A stretch of DNA of 5,168 bases from an uncultured Cryomorphaceae bacterium (GTDB taxonomy: Bacteria > Bacteroidota > Bacteroidia > Flavobacteriales > Schleiferiaceae), in assembly GCA_937900215.1 (NCBI GenBank), contig CALCFH010000489.1, forward strand, positions 1-5,168, given 5' to 3'. Positions 1-4,753 of this stretch are shown in pieces. Position numbers and translations under genes: made by a program. The notes beneath the pieces are model-generated. The model was not told where the DNA came from. It saw only the letters and a program-made list of their open reading frames with translations, and did not search any database. Within the stretch, counting starts at the first letter, position 1; every line of letters starts with the position of its first letter.

Positions 1-285
1 GCAAAGGAAATGCGACGCTATTCCCATGCAGATGGAACGATCATGCATTCAGAAATTCAGATAGACGACTCAATTATTATGGTAGGCGACTCTTCGCAGA
101 AATTTCCTGCGATTCGATTGGTGATGCATGTGTATGTGCCTAATGTAGATAAGATATTCCAAAAAGCCATAAAGTCGGGCTGCGAAGTATTTGAAGAACC
201 AAAAGAAAGTGAGGGAGATCCAGATCGTAGAGCCACTTTCATAGATTATTGGGGCAATATGTGGTCTGTTGGAACACAGAAGTGA
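1..285 (+). CDS. VOC-superfamily (glyoxalase/PhnB-like) protein, 5'-truncated by window edge
   Basis: The reading frame is open from base 1 (Ala-Lys-Glu before the first Met at 10) to a TGA at 283-285, so the real start lies upstream and about 94 C-terminal residues are visible. The segment DGTIMHSEIQIDDSIIMVGD, then a VPNVDKIFQKAIKSGCEVFEEP helix-strand stretch, then DPDRRATFIDYWGNMWSVGT, follows the typical second half of PhnB-like VOC proteins (beta-alpha-beta-beta-beta units; the closing D-x-x-G-N-x-W is characteristic). Family members are small cytoplasmic proteins of about 120-150 residues. They include metal-dependent lyases, dioxygenases and antibiotic-binding proteins, so the fold gives no substrate. 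The N-terminal half with any first metal ligand is outside the window. The next gene on the same strand begins 41 nt downstream, so co-transcription is possible. Family assignment is fairly sure; function is unknown. Confidence 0.85.
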   Translation, partial: AKEMRRYSHADGTIMHSEIQIDDSIIMVGDSSQKFPAIRLVMHVYVPNVDKIFQKAIKSGCEVFEEPKESEGDPDRRATFIDYWGNMWSVGTQK

Positions 286-326
286 CAAAGAAGAATTAAG
301 ATATAGAGACTGTGGAGAAAAACAAA

Positions 327-737
327 ATGCACTCAACCAATTATTACAATTGTTTTATCGAAGTAGCTGAAGACACGAAAGCCAGCAGAGGAACAAGGCC
401 TCCCTCGAAAGGAGACAAGAAAACTGTGGCGGAAATGTAGTATGAAATGCTCGAAAGTCATCCGTATAAATATAGCTCGGACGATGTATTCTTTCAGGTT
501 TTTGCCAACCGCAATGATTTAACTGAAGCGGAATACGATCAAGCCCGAAAAGAGTTTTTCTCCAAAGGTCAAGCTTGCTTTAGAGCATCACCTTTAACGA
601 AGACCAACGGATTTGGAGTGCTCTTGGATAGCAATGGAAAGGTAGCGCTGCTTGGAATGGAGACGGAGGAATATGCGAAAGCGATTCATAATCTGAACGT
701 AAAGAAAGTAAAAGCGATGCGATCTTCGAAAAAATAA
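327..737 (+). pseudogene. DUF6157-family gene interrupted by an in-frame amber codon
   Basis: From ATG 327, 37 codons (beginning MHSTNYYNCFIEVAED, ending GDKKTVAEM) run into TAG at 438-440. The same frame then continues without interruption (YEMLESHPYKYSSDDVFFQVF ...) to TAA at 735-737. Ignoring the TAG gives a 136-residue protein that matches what I recall of the DUF6157 family along its whole length. Recalled landmarks are an N-terminal TNYYN-FIEVAED, a central KGDKKTVA-MQ-EML, PYKYSSDDV, FFSKGQ-C-RASPL, and a C-terminal LKAMRS-like end. In relatives the codon before Y/F-EML is glutamine, so a single C-to-T change (CAG to TAG) explains the stop; there is no frameshift. A GGAG at 314-317 precedes the start. 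If nothing suppresses the amber, a 37-residue peptide is made, with possible reinitiation at ATG 447 giving 96 residues. DUF6157 has no established biochemical function. Alternatives are a base-call error or recent decay. Confidence 0.8.
438..440 (+). other. Premature TAG codon inside the DUF6157 reading frame
   Basis: This TAG is in phase with both the upstream 37 codons and the downstream 96 codons (all positions divisible by 3). Flanking residues on both sides match the family without gap, so the lesion is a single substitution. The cyanophycinase-like gene ends in TAG at 2273-2275, exactly after a normal T9SS tail. That argues that TAG is an ordinary stop in this genome and against genome-wide amber recoding. 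Confidence 0.85.
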
Positions 738-964
738 ACGGATATTGAGAATTCATTTTCTGCTTCCAAAGCAAGGGCAGATTTCCTTTTTAAATCCGAA
801 AGAGAGAATCTTTTTTGGGACGAACCAAAAGAATCTGGCTCATTTGAAAATGTACTCAACTTAAAAGGAAAATGCTGATTTGCAATTGGGCTGGAATGAA
901 ACAATACGTAAAGAAGTCTAGACGGCCTCTTATAAACTCGATAACACTCTTGTATAATTCGGTT
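738..964 (+). other. Intergenic region upstream of the cyanophycinase-like gene
   Basis: This 227-nt gap contains no convincing gene. The cyanophycinase frame stays open back to 872, but that stretch encodes no plausible protein. One weak AT-rich hairpin is visible: 811-818 (TTTTTTGG) pairs with 825-832 (CCAAAAGA) across a 6-nt GACGAA loop, including one G-T pair. It has no T-tract after it, so it is at best a poor terminator. The heptamer AGAATCT recurs on either side. A promoter for the downstream gene should lie here, but no pair matching the Bacteroidota TTTG / TAnnTTTG pattern with proper spacing could be identified. Confidence 0.5.
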
Positions 965-1024
965 ATGCACAAGTTTTTACTTTCAATTTTAAGCCTTCTC
1001 CCGATATTGGGCTTTGGTCAGGCG
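965..1024 (+). other. Signal peptide of the cyanophycinase-like protein
   Basis: The first 20 codons encode a short basic start (MHK), a hydrophobic core (FLLSILSLLPILGF) and a G-Q-A site followed by YTS, a typical Sec signal with cleavage after Ala20. Sec export is required for T9SS clients, which fits the C-terminal sorting domain of the same protein. Cleavage position is inferred from the motif only. Confidence 0.75.
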
Positions 1025-2275
1025 TACACTTCTTATTTTACTGGGAATACCACAGATGTTGTAGTGAATGCATTGGGAGGGGTTTGTCTGATGGGTGGTG
1101 CATCGGAAGACGACAATGCTATGCAGTGGTTCCTTCAAAGAGCCAATGGGGGCGATGTATTGGTCTTGCGAACATCGGGCTCAGACGGTTACAACTCTTA
1201 TCTCTATTCTAGTTTGGGCGTTGCGGTGAATTCGGTTGAAACTATAGTCTGTAATTCTGCTGCGGCCAGCAGTGATCCCTATGTTTTGCAAAGAATTCAG
1301 AAAGCGGAAGCCATTTGGTTTGCGGGTGGCGATCAATGGACCTATATCGATTCTTGGAGAAACACGCCTTTCAATACGGCAATTAATCAAGCCATTAATC
1401 AAAGAAAGTGCGTAATAGGAGGAACAAGTGCCGGAATGGCTATTCAGGGTAAATACTATTTCTCGGCTAAAAATGGAACGGTTACTTCTTCTACGGCTAT
1501 GGCCAATCCTTTCAATAATTTGGTGACTATAGACTCCAGTACCTTTCTTCAGAATACTTTCTTAGATCAAACCCTTACCGATACGCATTTCGATAATCCA
1601 GATAGAAAGGGGAGACTTGTTGCCTTTCTGGCGAGAATCCAATCGGATTATGGAGTCTATGCAAGGGCTATTGCTTGCGATGAGTATACAGCAGTATGCA
1701 TAGATACCAACGGTATCGCTTCTGTTTTTGGAGGTTTTCCAACCTATGACGACAATGCCTATTTCATTCAATCCAACTGTGAACTTGTGGTTCAGTTGCC
1801 AGAAAACTGCAGTTCTGGAAATCCTTTAACTTGGGATTTAGGTGGACAAGCCCTAAAAGTATATCAGATAAAGGGTGAGGCCAATGGCTCTAATACCTTC
1901 GATCTCAATACTTGGGAAACCGGATCGGGAGGAACTTGGCAGCATTGGAGTGTATCCAATGGCAACTTTATAGAACAGTCGGGATCACCGATCAACTGTT
2001 CTTCTTTTTCGGCGGATGATTTCTTTTTAAACAAAGGCTTGTCCATCCATCCAAACCCAACCAGCGATAGGCTCAATATCTCAATGAATGGATATTCGAT
2101 TCATGAATATGAATTGAGTTTGTACAATGAATTGGGCCAAAGAATGGAAGTCGAATTTAATTGGATTAACAATGCTTATCAGGTGGATTTAAGTCCTCTT
2201 AAACAAGGTGTTTACTTTATTACAGCGCATCGAGATAGAGCAGAGTCTTTTCGAGAGAAGGTAATTCGGTTTTAG
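965..2275 (+). CDS. Secreted cyanophycinase-like S51 peptidase with T9SS type A sorting domain
   Basis: The product has 436 residues and is predicted to be an extracellular or surface serine peptidase of family S51, whose best-known member hydrolyses cyanophycin (poly-Asp with Arg side chains). Residues 1-20 form a signal peptide (MHKFLLSILSLLPILGFGQA). Residues 35-260 carry the S51 core: CLMGGASEDD (41-50), FAGGDQ (119-124), the nucleophile elbow GGTSAGMA with Ser155, DTHF with His208, and ACDEYTAV with Glu240. The order Ser-His-Glu matches the catalytic triad of cyanophycinase. Residues 280-350 are a linker/beta region with Cys282 and Cys345. From about residue 353 the tail, with SIHPNPTSDRL (360-370) and a closing KQGVYFI ... 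EKVIRF, is a T9SS sorting domain. ATG 965 was chosen because the signal peptide begins there; the frame is open to ATG 872, but that adds 31 polar or basic residues in front. The true substrate could be another beta-Asp or isopeptide bond. It appears to be monocistronic. Confidence 0.88.
   Translation: MHKFLLSILSLLPILGFGQAYTSYFTGNTTDVVVNALGGVCLMGGASEDDNAMQWFLQRANGGDVLVLRTSGSDGYNSYLYSSLGVAVNSVETIVCNSAAASSDPYVLQRIQKAEAIWFAGGDQWTYIDSWRNTPFNTAINQAINQRKCVIGGTSAGMAIQGKYYFSAKNGTVTSSTAMANPFNNLVTIDSSTFLQNTFLDQTLTDTHFDNPDRKGRLVAFLARIQSDYGVYARAIACDEYTAVCIDTNGIASVFGGFPTYDDNAYFIQSNCELVVQLPENCSSGNPLTWDLGGQALKVYQIKGEANGSNTFDLNTWETGSGGTWQHWSVSNGNFIEQSGSPINCSSFSADDFFLNKGLSIHPNPTSDRLNISMNGYSIHEYELSLYNELGQRMEVEFNWINNAYQVDLSPLKQGVYFITAHRDRAESFREKVIRF
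2021..2272 (+). other. T9SS type A C-terminal sorting domain (CTD)
   Basis: Residues 353 to 436 of the peptidase have the standard layout of a type A CTD. This is an N-terminal SIHPNPTSDRLNI strand with the PNP-T/S-x-x-x-L/I signature, a middle ELSLYNELGQRM segment, and a final LSPLKQGVYFITAHRD ... KVIRF strand ending at the C terminus. In known T9SS clients this beta-sandwich targets the protein through the outer membrane and is removed by PorU. Its presence places the enzyme outside the cell and ties the window to Bacteroidota. Confidence 0.88.
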
Positions 2276-2437
2276 GGAGTAGTGAAAAGTGAAAAATGGA
2301 GAGATTGTGGCTGACAGGGTAGGGGGCTTCTTCGTGATGTACTTTTTTCTTTTAGCTGCTGTTTTTATCTTCAAATTTGCTAAGTCGTGATTGTACTTGG
2401 CCGTGTTGGCTTGAGGCTCGCTTTATTGATTACTTAT
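2276..2437 (+). other. Intergenic region before the sigma factor
   Basis: This 162-nt gap begins with a tandem 7-mer, AGTGAAA twice (2281-2294), followed by a purine-rich stretch and then a T-rich stretch (about 2341-2372). No GC stem followed by a T-tract, so no clear terminator for the peptidase gene. A TTTG at 2376-2379 and TACTTG at 2394-2399 recall the two Bacteroidota promoter boxes, but the spacing and second box are off, so no promoter is claimed. The sigma frame is open from a GTG at 2387. Confidence 0.45.
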
Positions 2438-3313
2438 ATGAATCCATTTTCTACTTCCTATCTCAACGATACCCCCGACAGCGTTCTGGTAAGTGAAATA
2501 TTGAATGGCAATAAGGCCTCTTTAAATGGATTGGTGCTTAGACATCAAGCGTTCATTTATAATATTGCTTGGAAGATGGTGGGAGACCCCATACAAGCGG
2601 AAGATCTTACACAAGAGACTTTACTGAAGATTATTTCCAATCTGAGTTCCTTTAAAGGCGATAGCTCCTTTAGAACTTGGGCCTACCGAATTGTGCGCAA
2701 TCACTTTTTAAACGATCTGAAAAAACCGAGTCGACTTTTTGCCGATAATTTTGAAGATCTGGGACAAATGCTCGATGACAGTCCAAGCGTAGATTTAAGC
2801 GCAGAGGAGCAAGAGAGTAAAAAAGAGGAGATTCGCGAAGTGCGACTGCAATGCCTTTCGGGTATGCTGCTTTGTCTTACCAAAGAGCAGCGGATGATAT
2901 ATATAATAGGTGACATTTTTGGTGGCGATCATACTATTGGTTCGGAAATCATGGAGATTTCTCCCGATAATTTCAGAAAGAAACTGAGCAATGCCCGCCA
3001 ACATCTGTACAACTTCATGCAAAACAAATGTGGTTTGGTAAATAAAGCCAATCCTTGTCGGTGCAATAAAAAGGTTACTGTAGCGGTTGAAAGTGGAATG
3101 GTTGATGCTAAGAACCTGCTATTTAATAAAAAGGAGTTTTCCACATTTAAAGAATCGCTTGAGGCAGATGCCAATTATCTCGTAGAAGAATCGGAACATC
3201 TTTACGCTGCCTTGCACCGAGACCACAGTTACAGAACACATTTTGAGAAAACAAATCTCATAGAAAGCATTCTCGAAAGTCCGAATTGGAAAGAGCGTTT
3301 GAATTTAAATTGA
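2438..3313 (+). CDS. ECF-type RNA polymerase sigma-70 factor with Cys-rich C-terminal extension
   Basis: The product has 291 residues from ATG 2438. Sigma region 2 spans about residues 28-95, with LVLRHQAFIYNIAWKMVGD, the AEDLTQETLLKI motif and the FRTWAYRIVRN DNA-melting segment. Sigma region 4 spans about 137-193, with LTKEQRMIYIIGDIF and a helix-turn-helix DHTIGSEIMEISPDNFRKKL. Typical ECF factors end here at about 170-200 residues. This one continues for about 95 more, starting with NKCGLVNKANPCRCNKK (Cys198, Cys207, Cys209) and ending in a charged, probably helical segment. I recall similar CGLxNxxNPCRC tails in other sigma factors of Bacteroidota and other bacteria. The Cys spacing suggests metal binding or redox sensing, which is inference. 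No anti-sigma gene with a transmembrane segment follows, so regulation may be internal. An alternative start at GTG 2387 would add 17 hydrophobic residues; the ATG gives a conventional N terminus. Confidence 0.9.
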   Translation: MNPFSTSYLNDTPDSVLVSEILNGNKASLNGLVLRHQAFIYNIAWKMVGDPIQAEDLTQETLLKIISNLSSFKGDSSFRTWAYRIVRNHFLNDLKKPSRLFADNFEDLGQMLDDSPSVDLSAEEQESKKEEIREVRLQCLSGMLLCLTKEQRMIYIIGDIFGGDHTIGSEIMEISPDNFRKKLSNARQHLYNFMQNKCGLVNKANPCRCNKKVTVAVESGMVDAKNLLFNKKEFSTFKESLEADANYLVEESEHLYAALHRDHSYRTHFEKTNLIESILESPNWKERLNLN

Positions 3314-3337
3314 TTTTTTTTCTAGAAAGTATTCACA

Positions 3338-3382
3338 CATTCCAAAATCGCTTGTCTAAGAAGAAAAGAGAGCGATTGAATG
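3338..3382 (+). repeat. Inverted repeat: 12-bp hairpin with 3-nt bulge
   Basis: CATTC (3338-3342), a CAA bulge (3343-3345) and AATCGCT (3346-3352) pair with AGCGATTGAATG (3371-3382) around an 18-nt A/G-rich loop. All 12 pairs are Watson-Crick. It starts 25 nt after the sigma stop codon. It could be a 3' stem of the sigma mRNA or part of the downstream leader; no T-tract follows it. Confidence 0.6.
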
Positions 3383-3472
3383 CTGCGAAATAGTTATTCC
3401 AACAAAGATTTACCGAAAGACTTTCGGGTCGGTTATCGACCTGCTGCCCTAGGGTTTATGATATCGCTCTCT
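3367..3472 (+). repeat. Perfect 10-bp inverted repeat enclosing about 86 bp
   Basis: AGAGAGCGAT (3367-3376) is the exact reverse complement of ATCGCTCTCT (3463-3472). The enclosed segment contains two overlapping hairpins and the CCCTAGGG palindrome. In RNA this would form a multibranched element closed by the 10-bp stem. As DNA it has the size of a small terminal-inverted-repeat element, but no direct repeats flank the arms. The left arm shares 3371-3376 with the bulged hairpin, so the two pairings exclude each other. Confidence 0.6.
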
Positions 3473-3571
3473 CCATCGTTAGAGGGTATTGCGCTGTCTT
3501 TTTCGGGGGAAGATTCCTTCCCTCTTGGGCCCAATTATAGCCTTGCCTTTTCATTCCCTAAAACTTTCTAA
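3380..3571 (+). CDS. Doubtful 63-residue ORF in the structured region
   Basis: An ATG at 3380 opens a frame of 63 codons ending in TAA 3569-3571, only 2 nt before the DUF4345 start. The peptide (central part DFRVGYRPAALGFMISLSPS) has no transmembrane segment, signal peptide or family signature that I can name. It runs through every hairpin of the palindrome-rich region, which makes a structural constraint a more likely reason for its sequence than coding. The close spacing to the next start would permit translational coupling if it were translated. Reported as a possibility only. Confidence 0.2.
   Translation: MLRNSYSNKDLPKDFRVGYRPAALGFMISLSPSLEGIALSFSGEDSFPLGPNYSLAFSFPKTF
3413..3443 (+). 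repeat. Two overlapping short hairpins
   Basis: CCGAA (3413-3417) pairs with TTCGG (3423-3427) over a 5-nt loop, part of the near-perfect palindrome CCGAAAG-A-CTTTCGG. CGGGTCG (3425-3431) pairs with CGACCTG (3437-3443) over a GTTAT loop, with one G-T pair. They share 3425-3427, so only one can be fully formed at a time. Both lie inside the 10-bp inverted repeat. Confidence 0.5.
3505..3534 (+). repeat. GC-rich hairpin and adjacent palindrome ahead of the DUF4345 gene
   Basis: GGGGGAAG (3505-3512) pairs with CTTCCCTC (3517-3524) around an ATTC loop, with one G-T pair. The palindrome TTGGGCCCAA (3525-3534) follows immediately. The hairpin ends 49 nt before the DUF4345 start. No run of T follows, so an intrinsic terminator is unlikely; an operator or leader structure is possible. 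An alternative pairing AGAGGG (3481-3486) with CCCTCT (3520-3525) competes with it. Confidence 0.5.
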
Positions 3572-3573
3572 TC

Positions 3574-3939
3574 ATGTTACTCTTCATTCGCATATTCCTT
3601 GTGCTTTATGGTATAATCGCCGCTGCCACTGGATTTCTGGGTGTAACTGCCTCCTTCGATCCTTTGGAAAATCCTGCTATGGACAACAACCACCGTTTTA
3701 TTTCAGCTATATGGGCATCTATGTCTATTGCTTTTTTCTATGTAGCATGGAATCCTTCTGAAGTTGCTCTCTTTCGATTCTTAATGCTTGCATTATTTAT
3801 AGGAGGGATTGTTCGAGCCCTAGCCCTTCGGAACTATCCCGCCACCCCTTTCCTCATTTTCGGCATTTTAATCGAATTAATTCCAACCGCCTTGATGTTT
3901 TGGATGCATACCAAGCTTCTTCAAAACGGCAGTCTTTAA
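3574..3939 (+). CDS. DUF4345-family small integral membrane protein
   Basis: The product has 121 residues and is mostly hydrophobic, with four probable membrane helices at about residues 3-23, 43-59, 66-84 and 92-111. The pattern matches DUF4345 as I know it: helix 1, then a short polar loop ending in D-N-N-H-R-F-I-S-A-I-W (37-47, the conserved D-N-x-x-R-F/Y-x-x-x-I-W signature) leading into helix 2, and GGIVRALAL (77-85) after helix 3. Length (about 120-130) is normal for the family. No catalytic residues or function are known; it should sit in the inner membrane. It is the first gene of a tight run, with 18 nt to the SDR gene. ATG 3574 fits the first helix starting immediately. Confidence 0.8.
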   Translation: MLLFIRIFLVLYGIIAAATGFLGVTASFDPLENPAMDNNHRFISAIWASMSIAFFYVAWNPSEVALFRFLMLALFIGGIVRALALRNYPATPFLIFGILIELIPTALMFWMHTKLLQNGSL

Positions 3940-3957
3940 AATTAAAACCACCATTAA

Positions 3958-4722
3958 ATGAATGAAACAAAACAGAAAGTGCTTATTACTGGCGGGGCAT
4001 CGGGCATTGGCCTTTCTCTGGCTCGCACCTTCCTGGCCCATGGGCACACGGTAATTATTACAGGAAGACAGCTATCTAAACTTGAAAAAGTAAAGGCAGA
4101 GCTCCCACAGATTTACATTTTTCAGAGCGATGTAACCAAAGGGGAAGAAGTAAAAGTCTTAGCAGATCAACTACAGAAAGACTTCGGTGGTATCGATGTG
4201 CTGGTCAACAATGCGGGCATCATGAATTTGATGGATACGGCAGACGAAACCAATGATTTAGAAAAAGTTTTTGAGGAGATTGAAATCAACTTCCATTCAC
4301 CCATCCGATTGCTGCATCATTTCCTTCCACAACTAAAGAAGAGCAAAAAGGCAAGTCTAATTAATGTTTCTTCCGGATTGGCTTATGTTCCTTTCGCTCA
4401 ATCGCCCGTTTATTCAGGAACCAAAGCCGCTGTTCATTTTTGGACTCAATCCATCCGCCCACAACTGAAACCTTATGGTATTAAAGTGGTGGAGTTAATG
4501 CCGCCTGTGGTCGATACCAAATTGGCTAAAGACGCCGATTTAAAAGACGACAATCTCAAACCCATGCCACCCGAAAAGCTGGCGGATCTATTTTGGAAAG
4601 ACTATATAAAGGGGAAGGAAGAAATTACCCCAGGTATTTCTAAGCAATTGAAACTCATGAGCCGCTTGGCGCCGAAGTTTATTTTCAATCAGCTCAATAA
4701 GCAGGCCGTCCCAAGCCGATAA
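3958..4722 (+). CDS. Short-chain dehydrogenase/reductase, DltE-like (classical SDR)
   Basis: The product is a 254-residue cytoplasmic NAD(P)-dependent oxidoreductase with a Rossmann fold. Visible motifs are the cofactor loop TGGASGIG (11-18), the TGR following strand 2 (35-37, compatible with NADPH), the D-V pair after strand 3 (58-59), NNAG (84-87), catalytic Asn111, Ser139 in INVSSG, and the active-site pair Tyr152/Lys156 in YSGTK. After the active site come PPVVDT (182-187) and a C-terminal tail with LAPKFIFNQLNKQ. The overall pattern is that of COG3967/DltE-like proteins, whose substrates are not defined; the DltE name should not be read as D-alanyl-lipoteichoic acid metabolism in a Gram-negative. 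Length is normal and all key residues are present, so it is probably active. Start ATG 3958 lies behind an A-rich leader. It is sandwiched between two membrane-protein genes in one apparent operon. Confidence 0.93.
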   Translation: MNETKQKVLITGGASGIGLSLARTFLAHGHTVIITGRQLSKLEKVKAELPQIYIFQSDVTKGEEVKVLADQLQKDFGGIDVLVNNAGIMNLMDTADETNDLEKVFEEIEINFHSPIRLLHHFLPQLKKSKKASLINVSSGLAYVPFAQSPVYSGTKAAVHFWTQSIRPQLKPYGIKVVELMPPVVDTKLAKDADLKDDNLKPMPPEKLADLFWKDYIKGKEEITPGISKQLKLMSRLAPKFIFNQLNKQAVPSR

Positions 4723-4753
4723 GCCGAATCAACAACCACAAAAACAAATAAAA

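Larger units (their letters stand above)
3314..3573 (+). other. Palindrome-rich intergenic region / putative structured leader
   Basis: This 260-nt stretch between the sigma factor and the DUF4345 gene has no gene I trust but an unusual density of inverted repeats, listed separately where strong. They are a T8 run (3314-3321), palindrome TTTCTAGAAA (3319-3328), a bulged 12-bp hairpin (3338-3382), a 10-bp long-range pair (3367-3376 with 3463-3472), hairpins at 3413-3427 and 3425-3443, palindrome CCCTAGGG (3447-3454), AGAGGG/CCCTCT (3481-3486 with 3520-3525), a hairpin at 3505-3524 and palindrome TTGGGCCCAA (3525-3534). A 63-codon frame (3380-3571) also crosses it. The position directly before a three-gene run suggests a cis-acting RNA leader or a dispersed repeat element. 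No known riboswitch or RNA family is recognised. Confidence 0.5.

Noticed and set aside
438..440. Genome-wide reassignment of TAG to an amino acid
   Set aside because: The peptidase gene ends normally at a TAG exactly after its complete sorting domain, so TAG terminates here.
843..882. Bacteroidota promoter (TTTG at 843-846 with TTTG at 879-882)
   Set aside because: The second box lacks the TA of TAnnTTTG and the spacing is about 28 nt rather than about 19-21.
953..958. TATAAT as a -10 promoter box
   Set aside because: It lies only 6 nt before the ATG, too close to direct a leader for this gene, and Bacteroidota primary sigma factors use a different -7 consensus.
872..964. Upstream ATG extension (ATG 872 or 896) of the cyanophycinase-like gene
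   Set aside because: It would bury the clear signal peptide that begins at Met 965 behind 23-31 polar or basic residues; exported T9SS clients need the signal at the N terminus.
686..970. Minus-strand 94-codon ORF over the DUF6157 end and the gap
   Set aside because: It overlaps a recognisable family gene, has no family features and looks like an antisense shadow.
2376..2399. Bacteroidota promoter before the sigma gene (TTTG and TACTTG)
   Set aside because: The spacing is about 14 nt and the -7 box is one base short, so the match is not convincing.
2387..2437. GTG start giving a 308-residue sigma factor
   Set aside because: The extra 17 residues are hydrophobic and unlike sigma N termini; ATG 2438 gives a normal ECF start.
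3302..3321. Intrinsic terminator after the sigma gene (AATTTAAATT followed by T8)
   Set aside because: The palindrome is purely A/T with no stable GC stem, so a functional terminator cannot be argued from it.
3367..3472. MITE or insertion sequence remnant
   Set aside because: The 10-bp inverted ends have no flanking target-site duplication and no transposase-like code inside; a second genomic copy would be needed to support this.
3489..3761. 90-codon + strand ORF overlapping the DUF4345 start
   Set aside because: It is out of frame with a recognisable membrane protein, is Cys- and aromatic-rich, and has no sign of being coding.
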